From: Oscillospiraceae bacterium
Lineage (GTDB): Bacteria; Bacillota; Clostridia; Oscillospirales; Oscillospiraceae
Assembly: GCA_017557265.1 (NCBI GenBank)
Contig: JAFZAM010000075.1
Coordinates: forward strand, 1-7,240
Length of the DNA stretch: 7,240 nt
Direction of reading: 5' to 3'
Shown here: piece after piece, positions 1-6,558 of the stretch
Numbering within the stretch: the stretch's first letter is position 1
Layout: every line of letters starts with the position of its first letter
Program-made: the position numbers and the translations under genes
The notes under the pieces: model-generated
What the model saw: only the letters and a program-made list of their open reading frames with translations
Databases searched by the model: none
Told to the model about the DNA's origin: nothing

Positions 1-288
1 CTCGCGGTAGGCGAGAAAGCGCCCCGTACCGGGGGCGAGCACGCCCTCGCAGACGTACCTGATGAGAAGTATGCGCGTATAGTTCGCCGCCGCTGCCTTC
101 GGAGCGCCCTCCGGGGCCTCGATGAGACCCTCCGGCCACGTCAGGCGCACGGGCGTCCCGAGCAGGGTCAGCTTGAAGCCCTCTCCGTCGAAGACCGTGC
201 CGCAGCGCGCGGCGGTAGCCTCCGGGTCGAGCTTCGCGAAGCGTTCCAGGTATATCGCCAGCGGCGCCTCTTCCTTCTGATTTCTCAT
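1..288 (-). CDS. DUF3786-like protein of unknown function, N-terminal 96 residues (3' end outside window)
   Basis: An open frame begins with ATG at 288-286 and stays open for 96 codons to the window edge, so the C-terminus is missing. The start is supported by a GGGAGG at 295-300 with a 6-base spacer and by an ATGA overlap with the acsV stop codon, which suggests translational coupling. The product begins MRNQKEEAPLAIYLERFAKL and contains LDPEATAARCG near residues 20-30 and NYTRILLIRYV near 69-79, followed by a Gly-rich turn and FLAYRE at the edge. From memory this pattern (an 'LDPE..A' start, a predicted strand region, an 'ILLLHYL'-like helix, then '..G.....FRE') fits the DUF3786 family of anaerobes. 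No signal peptide, membrane segment or iron-sulfur motif is visible in this part; the only cysteines are C29 and C80. Its function is unknown. Its place at the end of the acs run suggests, by inference only, an accessory role in corrinoid or acetyl-CoA metabolism. I am confident the gene is real and moderately confident of the family. Confidence 0.75.
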   Translation of the reverse strand, partial: MRNQKEEAPLAIYLERFAKLDPEATAARCGTVFDGEGFKLTLLGTPVRLTWPEGLIEAPEGAPKAAAANYTRILLIRYVCEGVLAPGTGRFLAYRE

Positions 289-2210
289 TTCGCGCCTCCC
301 GTTACCGAGGGAAAGAGCGAGCCGTCCGTGTGCGGCAGGAAGCAGGCCGCGACGAAGGCGTCCATGTATCCGGGCTCGGTCGAGAGCTCGATGTAGGTCA
401 TCGAGGAGGATATCTCCCCAAGCTTTTCAGCCGCCGGGCGGGACGTGAGATGCGCCCACATGCCCGTCAGCGAGGAGTTTCCGATGTATCTGTATCTGTC
501 GAGCGGCAGGTCGGGGAGCATGCCTATCTTTATGGCGTTTGCGACGTTTATCCCGCTGCCTATGCCGCCCGCGACGCTTATCCTGTTGAGGTCGGAGGCC
601 GTGAAGCCGAGCGAGGAGATGAGGGTCATGATCGCGGAGAAGACCGCGCCCTTGGCCCTTATGAAGCTGTCGATGTCCGTCTCGTTCAGGACGAGGCGGC
701 GCCCCGTCCCGGATTCGTCCCCGAAGGCGAGGACGTACCCCGCGCCGAACTCGTCGCGCACGACGCGGCGTCCGTCGCGGACGAAGCGGCCCTTGCCGTT
801 GATTATCCCGGCCTCGAAAAGGCCGGCTATGACGTCTATTATCCCGCTTCCGCAGACGCCGACCGGGGCCGTATCGCCGATGACGCCGAAGGCCGGCTCC
901 ATGGTCTCGCGGTCTATGGAGGCCTTCTCTATCGCGCCGTCGGTAGCGCGCATGCCGCAGCTTATGTCGCCGCCCTCGAAGGCGGGGCCCGCCGAGCAGG
1001 CGCAGGACATGAGGAATTCCCGCCCGCCGAAGACGATCTCGCCGTTGGTGCCGAGGTCGATGAGCATGTCGGGCCCGTCGGAATCCCATATCATGGAGGC
1101 GAGCGCGCCGGAGGTGATGTCGCCGCCGACGTAGCTGCCTATGTTCGGCGCGAGCGTCATGACGCAGCCCGGCGCGAGCCGGACGCCTATCTCAGCCGGA
1201 TCGAGCGGAGCGGCGGCGAAGAAGGCGGGGACGTAGGGCTCCGTGCGCAGGTACTCCGCCGGGACGCCGAGCAGCAGATGCTCCATGGTCGTGTTGCCCG
1301 CGAGGGAAACTTTGTAGATGTGGCTCGCGGGGACGCCGGATTCGGCGCATATCGCCTCGATCACGGGGACGAGCGTCTCGCGCACGACCGCGTCCTGAAG
1401 CCTTGCGACTCCGCCGGGGCGGCCCTGCTCGACGATGCGGTTTATAACGTCGGCGCCGTAGCGGATCTGGCCGTTGCCGGAGCTCGCCTTGGCGAGTATC
1501 TCGCCCGTCGTGAGGTCACAGAGGACGGCGGCGACCGTCGTCGTCCCTATATCCACGGCGAGCCCCGCGGGGGGCGTACCGTCGTCGGGCGCGAGAACGT
1601 CGAGCAGCTTCGCCCGGCCGCCCTTTTCCTCGACGACCGCCTTGAGCGAAAAGCCGCTTTCGCGCATGAGTCCGGGCAGTTTTTTCAGGCAGAAGAAGGG
1701 GACTTCGGGCTCGTCCTCCGTCCCGAGCGCGTCCTGCACGGCGCGGGCGAGCCTCTCGTTGTCGGGCAGGCCGTCTCCCGCGACGGGCTCGTCCATCGCG
1801 ACGGCGACGACGCTCACGCCGCTGTCCACGCCGAGACCCGCCTCCGCGAGCGACGCGCCGACGGAGCGGAAGAGCTCGAGCTCCTCTCCGGAGGAGAGGT
1901 CGGCGGTCTTCATGCGTCTCCTGTAGGCCGAGGCGATGTCGGGGACGTCTATGACGCAGTCGGTCAGAGCCGTCGTCTCGCAGGCGAGGCGCCAGCCCTG
2001 GTCGAATTCTTCCTTTGTCAGATGCTTGGGCGCGGGGGCCTTCGTCTCGCCCGAGAGGATGCAGACGCGGCACTTGCCGCAGACTCCGTTGCCGGAGCAG
2101 GGCGCGTCTATGGCGACGTTGGCCTTGCGCGCGGCGGCGAGCAGCGTCTCGTCCGGGGCGGCGAAGATGCGGGTCTCGCCCTCGCCGGTTTTGAATAGCA
2201 GTTCAGGCAT
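285..2210 (-). CDS. acsV: RACo-type reductive activator of the corrinoid iron-sulfur protein ([2Fe-2S] ferredoxin plus ASKHA/DUF4445 domain)
   Basis: This complete 641-residue cytoplasmic protein is close to the roughly 630 residues I recall for RACo. Residues 1-95 form a [2Fe-2S] ferredoxin domain with C38, C44, C47 and C77 (CX5CX2CX29C). Residues of about 95-210 are a linker and middle region. From about 215 the protein is an ASKHA-type ATPase: GLAVDIGTTTVAAVL (216-230) is the first phosphate loop, SLAGNTTMEHLLLG lies at 302-315, LIDLGTNGEIVFGG at 383-396 is the second phosphate loop, VCGSGIIDVIAGL at 452-464, and SVAGGIGSGIN at 545-555 is the adenosine site. In the known family, ATP binding drives one-electron reduction of Co(II) to Co(I) in the corrinoid protein, returning it to methyl-transfer activity. 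Its neighbours acsC/acsD encode that partner. The ATG at 2210 is preceded by AAGAGGA only 4 bases away, a weaker site than in the other genes. Methyltransferase-linked RamA proteins differ in carrying [4Fe-4S] domains, so the ferredoxin type and the context favour acsV. Confidence 0.93.
   Translation of the reverse strand: MPELLFKTGEGETRIFAAPDETLLAAARKANVAIDAPCSGNGVCGKCRVCILSGETKAPAPKHLTKEEFDQGWRLACETTALTDCVIDVPDIASAYRRRMKTADLSSGEELELFRSVGASLAEAGLGVDSGVSVVAVAMDEPVAGDGLPDNERLARAVQDALGTEDEPEVPFFCLKKLPGLMRESGFSLKAVVEEKGGRAKLLDVLAPDDGTPPAGLAVDIGTTTVAAVLCDLTTGEILAKASSGNGQIRYGADVINRIVEQGRPGGVARLQDAVVRETLVPVIEAICAESGVPASHIYKVSLAGNTTMEHLLLGVPAEYLRTEPYVPAFFAAAPLDPAEIGVRLAPGCVMTLAPNIGSYVGGDITSGALASMIWDSDGPDMLIDLGTNGEIVFGGREFLMSCACSAGPAFEGGDISCGMRATDGAIEKASIDRETMEPAFGVIGDTAPVGVCGSGIIDVIAGLFEAGIINGKGRFVRDGRRVVRDEFGAGYVLAFGDESGTGRRLVLNETDIDSFIRAKGAVFSAIMTLISSLGFTASDLNRISVAGGIGSGINVANAIKIGMLPDLPLDRYRYIGNSSLTGMWAHLTSRPAAEKLGEISSSMTYIELSTEPGYMDAFVAACFLPHTDGSLFPSVTGGAK
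295..300 (-). promoter_or_regulatory. DUF3786 gene ribosome binding site inside the acsV 3' end
   Basis: GGGAGG is formed by the last codons of acsv (Gly-Gly near residues 638-639), 6 bases before the ATG at 288. Together with the ATGA stop/start overlap at 285-288 it decides the start of the downstream gene and indicates translational coupling to acsV. Confidence 0.75.
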
Positions 2211-2214
2211 ACGG

Positions 2215-2221
2215 TCCTCTT
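2215..2221 (-). promoter_or_regulatory. acsV ribosome binding site, short spacer
   Basis: AAGAGGA lies only 4 bases before the ATG at 2210. The match and spacing are poorer than the AGGAGG with a 7-base spacer in front of acsC, acsE and acsB, and the site sits directly after the hairpin at 2226-2263. This suggests lower translation of the activator than of the enzymes it serves. Confidence 0.6.
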
Positions 2222-2225
2222 TTGA

Positions 2226-2263
2226 AGACTGCCGCAGGGGGCGAAGGCCCGATGCGGCAGTCT
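2226..2263 (-). promoter_or_regulatory. Strong intergenic RNA hairpin between acsB and acsV
   Basis: A perfect 11-base inverted repeat (arms 2226-2236 and 2253-2263, AGACTGCCGCA / TGCGGCAGTCT) encloses a 16-base loop. Inside the loop, read on the minus strand, GGGC-CTTC-GCCC can form a further 4-bp stem. The transcript after the 3' arm reads TCAAAAGAGGA with no U-run, so this is not a canonical intrinsic terminator in the direction of transcription. The plus-strand 3' side has no clear T-run either. The 3' arm ends 4 bases before the acsV Shine-Dalgarno. It may shield the 3' end of acsB mRNA, act as a processing site, or reduce acsV expression relative to acsB. The structure is seen; the role is inferred. 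Confidence 0.7.
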
Positions 2264-2280
2264 CTCGGTTTATAGATTAC

Positions 2281-4407
2281 TTACATGATGGCGTCCATGT
2301 CGAGAGCGGGATGACCCTTCTCGGCGAGGAACGCGAGGACTCCCTCGGAGTCGGTGGCTATCGTCTCGTCGCAGATCATGTCGGCGAAGTTGTCGATGCC
2401 GTAGAGCTTCTTTGCGGTCCTGTTGACGCGCTCGGCGACGTCGTCCTTGAGCTCCTTGGGCATCCAGACGATGCGGCGCAGGCCGCCCTCTGCGGCGATG
2501 AACTTGCCGGAGCTGATGAAATGGCGGCCGTGGCCCATGAAGCCGGGGGTCTGAACGCCGCCGCCCGTCATGGAGGCGAGCTCGCCGAAGGTCATGCCGG
2601 TCGGGGTCATGCCGGCGTACTCGCGGTTGACGACGACGACGCCGTTGGCCTCGGGCATGATGCCGCAGATGCACTCGAAGCAGCCGCAGCTGGTCATCGG
2701 ATCCTCGAGGATGGAGTAGAGCGTGACGTTCTCGATCGCGCCGTGGGTCGCGGTGTTGACGGCCTTGTTGACCTCCTCGTAGGCGCCGAGGCGGGCGTCG
2801 ATGAGGCCCTGCTTGGGAATGGGCTGGCAGGGACCGGCCGGGGTGAGCTCCTTGGTCGCCTTGGCGTCGAGCCAGCTGACCGCGCCGCACAGGCCCAGAC
2901 GCTCGGGGGTGACGACGCAGCAGTGGGACGGGGCGAAGGACTGGCAGAGGATGCAGGAGTAGAAGGTGTCGACGCTGTCGTCGGTCATCGCGTCGAGACG
3001 CTCGTCGCGCGCGTTGTAGCGCGGCATGGCGGTCTCGGCGAGAAGGGCCTCGACCTTGGCCGGGTCGGTGATCATCGTGACCTGGCACTTATCGACGACG
3101 CTGGCAAACTGATCCATGATCTCGCAGTAGAGGACCTCGGCGAAGTCCTTCAGGCGCAGGCCCGCGGCGTAGGCGTCCTTGGAGACGCGGATGCGGAACA
3201 TATTGCGCTGGCCGGTGTGCATGACGCCGTCCATGTAGTTGAACCAGCTGTGGATCTTGCGCTCGATGACGGACTCGAAGTCGGCCTGCATCTTCGCGCC
3301 GCAGACCTCGACGAACGTGGCGAGCGCCATCTCGCCGCCCTCGGGGCCGATGTCGTCGCCGACGACGGTGAGCTTATGGTCCTCGACCTGAGACGGGTCG
3401 CGGGAGATGACGAGCTCGCAGGTCGGGTTCTTGGAGTTCCAGAACTCAACGTGGGTGTCGGCCTTGCGGATTATCTCGCCCTCGAAGGCGGCGGCGAAGC
3501 CGACCGGGATGGGGATCTCGCGGACCTTTATCTTGATGTTGCGCAGCTCGAGCGAGGTCTTGACGGTCTCGGCGTGGTCGGTGACGCTGACCAGCGCGCC
3601 GGGGACCTGATTCTCGCCGAGGTCCACGTCGACGATGACGGGGAAGCCGAGCGCGATCGCGCCGGCGCCGGCGGACACGACGACCTCGTTGAGCGGGCCG
3701 AAGGTGTTGACGAAGGCGGGGACGCGCTGCTTGGTGTAGTCGAGGAGCTGACCGAGGTCGCCCGGCGGGACGGCACCGAAGATGAGCGCCGCGCGGATGG
3801 CGACGGTGACGACGTGGATGACGGCGGTTACGTCGTGGCCCAGAGGCACGACGCGGTAGTCGAGACCCATCTTGACGCCCTCGGCGGCGGCCTGATCGAT
3901 GACGTCGCCGACGAGGAAGGTCAGCAGGCCCTTGTTCTGGTAGTCCTTGACGACGGCGGCGAGCTCGGCGGGCTTCTCCGCGCTGCCGAGAACGACGGCG
4001 ACGCCGGGGATGTCGCCCGTGACGAGGGGCACGCCGAGGCTGCGGATTACGGGATCGGGCACGAAGCCGATGCCGCCCTCGCCCTCGTAGGGATTCTCGT
4101 TGAGCCACTTCAGACCCTCGATGATCTCCGCTCCGACGGCGGTCGCGAGACCGGCGTTGAGAGCCTCGCCGAGGTCCTCCTTGTTGGAGATGAGGCTCTT
4201 GAGGACGCCGACGCAGGCGGGCAGGTCGCCGAGCTTGGTGACCTTGACGCCGGTCGCGGCGTAGATGGTGGGGAAGAAGTAGGCGGTGTCGGGGAAAGCG
4301 ATGCGGGTATCCTCGCCGTACTTGGCGATGGCGTCGTTGACGGCGCCCTCGGTAAGACCCGCGACGGCGTTGGAGCCGGCGTAGATGAGATCGGTAAGAA
4401 CGCTCAT
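2281..4407 (-). CDS. acsB: Acetyl-CoA synthase, bacterial full-length form (CODH/ACS complex ACS subunit)
   Basis: This complete 708-residue enzyme assembles acetyl-CoA from a methyl group (from the corrinoid protein), CO and CoA. The A-cluster ligands are all visible. TFYSCILCQSFAPSHCC at 481-497 gives C485, C488 and C497, and RLGLCGAVSW supplies C507; these bind the [4Fe-4S] cubane and the proximal nickel. MTSCGCF at 571-577 supplies the Cys574-Gly575-Cys576 that holds the distal nickel. Each ligand sits 21 positions lower than the Moorella numbering I recall (C506, C509, C518, C528, C595, C597), and the total is also 21 shorter than 729, so most length loss is before residue 485. The N-terminal domain that contacts CO dehydrogenase (about 1-290) is present, unlike in archaeal CdhC. 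TGGGVQTPGFMG (614-625) and IVWMPKELKD (646-655) are further conserved blocks. The start ATG at 4407 has AGGAGG at 4415-4420. Extra cysteines near the site (C496, C527, C579, C581) are noted in the findings. Confidence 0.98.
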   Translation of the reverse strand: MSVLTDLIYAGSNAVAGLTEGAVNDAIAKYGEDTRIAFPDTAYFFPTIYAATGVKVTKLGDLPACVGVLKSLISNKEDLGEALNAGLATAVGAEIIEGLKWLNENPYEGEGGIGFVPDPVIRSLGVPLVTGDIPGVAVVLGSAEKPAELAAVVKDYQNKGLLTFLVGDVIDQAAAEGVKMGLDYRVVPLGHDVTAVIHVVTVAIRAALIFGAVPPGDLGQLLDYTKQRVPAFVNTFGPLNEVVVSAGAGAIALGFPVIVDVDLGENQVPGALVSVTDHAETVKTSLELRNIKIKVREIPIPVGFAAAFEGEIIRKADTHVEFWNSKNPTCELVISRDPSQVEDHKLTVVGDDIGPEGGEMALATFVEVCGAKMQADFESVIERKIHSWFNYMDGVMHTGQRNMFRIRVSKDAYAAGLRLKDFAEVLYCEIMDQFASVVDKCQVTMITDPAKVEALLAETAMPRYNARDERLDAMTDDSVDTFYSCILCQSFAPSHCCVVTPERLGLCGAVSWLDAKATKELTPAGPCQPIPKQGLIDARLGAYEEVNKAVNTATHGAIENVTLYSILEDPMTSCGCFECICGIMPEANGVVVVNREYAGMTPTGMTFGELASMTGGGVQTPGFMGHGRHFISSGKFIAAEGGLRRIVWMPKELKDDVAERVNRTAKKLYGIDNFADMICDETIATDSEGVLAFLAEKGHPALDMDAIM

Positions 4408-4414
4408 GTTTTTT

Positions 4415-4420
4415 CCTCCT
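4415..4420 (-). promoter_or_regulatory. acsB ribosome binding site
   Basis: A perfect AGGAGG with a 7-base A-rich spacer precedes the ATG at 4407. It lies within the 33-base gap after the acsE stop. I see no terminator-like hairpin in this gap, so acsE and acsB are likely co-transcribed. Confidence 0.85.
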
Positions 4421-4440
4421 GAACGGTATTTGAAATTGAC

Positions 4441-5226
4441 TTAAAGTTCGAGATAGCTGTCGGCGTAAAGGGTCTCGCCGCGGATGACGTCGCAGGACTT
4501 GATGGTCTCCATCAGGCGCAGGTCGCAGGGATTGACGATCGCGCTCGTGAGGCCGTTCATCATCGCCATGGCGACGGTCGCGCTGTCGATGATGGGCCTG
4601 ATGAGCTTGGGCATGCCGTTGGAGACGTTGGAAAGTCCGCCCGTGGTCTTAAAGCCCATGTCGGAGCACATCTTGATGAATTCGAGGACCTCCATCTGCT
4701 TGTCCTGCATGCCCTTGATGACGAGGAAGAGGGGATCGAACCAGAGGTCCTCCGGGTCCATGCCCTGCTCCATGCCGCGCTCGAGCAGCTCCTGGCAGCA
4801 GGCCATGCGCTCGTCGTTGTCGGAGGGGACGCCCGCCTTCGAACAGAGGGCGAAGCATATCGCTCCGTTGGCGGCGGCGAGGTCGATGTTGCCTATGCGG
4901 TCGCCCGCGTCGGCGGAGTTGACGATGGCCTTGCCGCGGACGGGGTTATAGACGCTCAGGCCCGCCTCGATGGCCTTGCTGTTGGCGGTGTCGAGGCAGA
5001 GGGGATGGTTGTCGCAGTTGTCCTGAATGAGCCGGACGGCCCATTTCATGAGCTCCTCGCCGCCGTTCTCGGCAGGGCCGATATTGACGTCGAGATAGGT
5101 CGCGCCGGCCGCTATCTGCTCCCTGGCGCGCTTGAGGATGGGCTCGGGGTCGCGGTTGGCCATGGCCTCGCGGATAGAGGGCGAGATGCAGTGGATGCGC
5201 TCGCCGATGGTGACGAATCTTGCCAT
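4441..5226 (-). CDS. acsE: Methyltetrahydrofolate:corrinoid iron-sulfur protein methyltransferase (MeTr)
   Basis: This complete 261-residue cytoplasmic protein matches the roughly 262-residue family length. It carries the methyl group from 5-methyl-tetrahydrofolate to Co(I) of the AcsC/AcsD corrinoid protein, linking the folate branch to acetyl-CoA synthase. It is a pterin-binding TIM barrel. Visible blocks are TIGERIHCISPSIREA (6-21), YLDVNIGPAE (44-53), LCLDTANSKAIEAGL (76-90), IVNSADAG (101-108), LWFDPLFL (161-168) and GGLSNVSNGMP (196-206). By alignment from memory with the Moorella enzyme, D79, N103, D164 and N200 correspond to the pterin-contacting D75, N96, D160 and N199. The ATG at 5226 is preceded by AGGAGG at 5234-5239, whose last base is shared with the acsC stop codon, so translation is probably coupled to acsC. 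B12-dependent methionine synthase shares the fold, but size and context make this acsE. Confidence 0.97.
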   Translation of the reverse strand: MARFVTIGERIHCISPSIREAMANRDPEPILKRAREQIAAGATYLDVNIGPAENGGEELMKWAVRLIQDNCDNHPLCLDTANSKAIEAGLSVYNPVRGKAIVNSADAGDRIGNIDLAAANGAICFALCSKAGVPSDNDERMACCQELLERGMEQGMDPEDLWFDPLFLVIKGMQDKQMEVLEFIKMCSDMGFKTTGGLSNVSNGMPKLIRPIIDSATVAMAMMNGLTSAIVNPCDLRLMETIKSCDVIRGETLYADSYLEL

Positions 5227-5233
5227 GCTGTTT

Positions 5234-5239
5234 CCTCCT
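5234..5239 (-). promoter_or_regulatory. acsE ribosome binding site overlapping the acsC stop
   Basis: A perfect AGGAGG lies 7 bases before the acsE ATG at 5226. Its first base is the last base of the acsC TAA stop (5241-5239), so ribosomes finishing acsC end on the acsE initiation site. Confidence 0.85.
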
Positions 5240-6543
5240 TATATCTTGAGCTCGCGCATGTACTTGACGAGCTGTACGGCTTCGTTTGGGGCGACGAGAA
5301 CGTTCCAGCCGGGGAGCTTGTTCTCGACCTCGCCCTTGAGCACGGCGACCTTGCCCGGGAGAATGAGCGTGCGGGTCGTGAGCTTGTTTTCGAGGTCCTG
5401 CTCGGCGAAGAAGGCCGCGATGGAGTTGGCGGAGAACTTGCCGGCTGCCCAGCTCGTCAGGACGGAGTAGCCGCCCGCGTCGGTGATGCAGAGATTGACG
5501 GGCATGCCGGAGCGCTCGAGCTCGCCGGAGACGACGAAGTAGGTCAGCGCGAAGTCGACTGTGACGGCGCAGGGGCTGTCGGGGCCGGCTCCGTTGAGGG
5601 GATACACGCCGGGGGCGACCTTCATGGGCTTTTGCGGGTCGGTGAAGATGTTCTGCCGCAGGCCGAAGAGCGGGAGCGCCTGAGCATAGCTCATGCGGTC
5701 CATGATGATGACCGAGCCGTAGCGGCAGACGAAGAGCGCCGCGAACTGCGCCTGCAGCACGGGATCGCCCGGCGCGATGGCGGCGGTGTCGACGACGGAG
5801 GGATAGCCGAAGGTGCGGTCCCCGTCCTTGAGGGCGGCGCGGCGTATCTGCACGGCGCGCTTGAAGGCTTCGCCCGTCCCGAGGTCGAGGATGAGGTTCT
5901 TGTTGCCGGCGGCCTCGAGCTTCTCAACGGTGTCGTGGAGCTCGGCGAGGGTCTCGCCGGAGACGCCGAGGACGGCTCCGGAGGCCTTGGCGGCCCCGTT
6001 CATGGCCTCCCAGTTGGAGGCGTCGGCGCCGAGGATGAGCGCGGCCTTGGCCGAGGCGGCGAGCTCCGCGTCGTCCGTCCTGACTATGAGGACGCGGCCG
6101 GAGGAGCGGGCCTTCTCGATGACCTCGGCGGCGCGGGCCTTGTCGGCGCCGCATTCGACGCAGACGCACTCGGCGTACATGCGCTCGTTGATGCGCTCGT
6201 AGTCGACGGCCTTGAGCTCCTCGAGAACGGAGTCTATCTCGGCGTCCGTCATGTCGCTCCTTAGTTTGACGGAGAACACGTTGCGGTTAACGAAGGTCTT
6301 CTCATGACGGAGAAGGACGGTCTCGCCGCCGAGCTTGTGCCCGCCGAGATCGACGGTCTTCATCGGGGGCTCGGTGGCCTCGCTGAGCTTGGCAAGGGCC
6401 TCGGGGGACATGTGCGGGCATTTGTCCGCGCTTATCGCGCCCTGCGCGACCTTCATCGAGAAGGCCATGCAGGTCGGGTTGCCGCAGTCCTTGCAGTTGG
6501 TCTTCGGAGTGAGCTTGAAAATATCGAGTCCTTTAAGTGCCAT
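5239..6543 (-). CDS. acsC: Corrinoid iron-sulfur protein large (gamma) subunit
   Basis: This complete 434-residue protein is slightly shorter than the roughly 446 of Moorella. With AcsD it carries the methyl group between AcsE and acetyl-CoA synthase. Residues 1-55 hold the [4Fe-4S] domain with C17, C20, C25 and C42 (CX2CX4CX16C; KTNCKDCGNPTCMAFSMK), which passes electrons for reductive activation. The middle part (about 60-320) is the TIM-barrel region, with LILDLGTGEAFKRAVQIRR at 217-235 and FGYPSV at 245-250. The C-terminal corrinoid-binding domain follows, with TYFVVSGELERSGMP (334-348), TDAGGYSVLTSWAAGKF (354-370) and ILPGKVAVLKGEVE (394-407). The ATG at 6543 is set by AAGGAGGT at 6551-6558, which overlaps the acsD stop. 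A CXCX2C group (C126, C128, C131) in the barrel region is absent from the Moorella sequence as I recall it. Confidence 0.97.
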   Translation of the reverse strand: MALKGLDIFKLTPKTNCKDCGNPTCMAFSMKVAQGAISADKCPHMSPEALAKLSEATEPPMKTVDLGGHKLGGETVLLRHEKTFVNRNVFSVKLRSDMTDAEIDSVLEELKAVDYERINERMYAECVCVECGADKARAAEVIEKARSSGRVLIVRTDDAELAASAKAALILGADASNWEAMNGAAKASGAVLGVSGETLAELHDTVEKLEAAGNKNLILDLGTGEAFKRAVQIRRAALKDGDRTFGYPSVVDTAAIAPGDPVLQAQFAALFVCRYGSVIIMDRMSYAQALPLFGLRQNIFTDPQKPMKVAPGVYPLNGAGPDSPCAVTVDFALTYFVVSGELERSGMPVNLCITDAGGYSVLTSWAAGKFSANSIAAFFAEQDLENKLTTRTLILPGKVAVLKGEVENKLPGWNVLVAPNEAVQLVKYMRELKI

Positions 6544-6550
6544 TTCCGAG

Positions 6551-6558
6551 ACCTCCTT
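6551..6558 (-). promoter_or_regulatory. acsC ribosome binding site overlapping the acsD stop
   Basis: AAGGAGGT, a full anti-Shine-Dalgarno match, lies 7 bases before the acsC ATG at 6543 and shares two bases with the acsD TAA (6559-6557). This couples synthesis of the two subunits, which are needed in equal amounts. Confidence 0.85.

Noticed and set aside
330..2198. A 622-codon plus-strand frame opposite acsV
   Set aside because: It is rich in Arg, Gly, Ala and Asp with no motif, and covers the same region as a fully motif-supported acsV.
2226..2263. Reading the acsB-acsV hairpin as a canonical rho-independent terminator
   Set aside because: Neither strand has a U-run after the stem, and the next gene starts 15 bases later in the same direction.
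2270..3088. A 272-codon minus-strand frame inside acsB in another frame
   Set aside because: It is extremely rich in Arg, His and Pro, a typical frame-shifted reading of G+C-rich coding DNA.
1936..4422. An 828-codon open frame on the plus strand
   Set aside because: It lies antisense to acsB and the start of acsV. Its product is a low-complexity mix rich in Asp, Glu, Gly, Val, Ala and His with no recognisable domain, as expected from the antisense of G+C-rich genes. The minus-strand frames carry complete family motifs.
5005..6264. A 419-codon plus-strand frame opposite acsC and acsE
   Set aside because: The composition is that of an antisense shadow (Gly, Val, Asp, Leu, Glu rich) and it crosses the boundary between two clear minus-strand genes.
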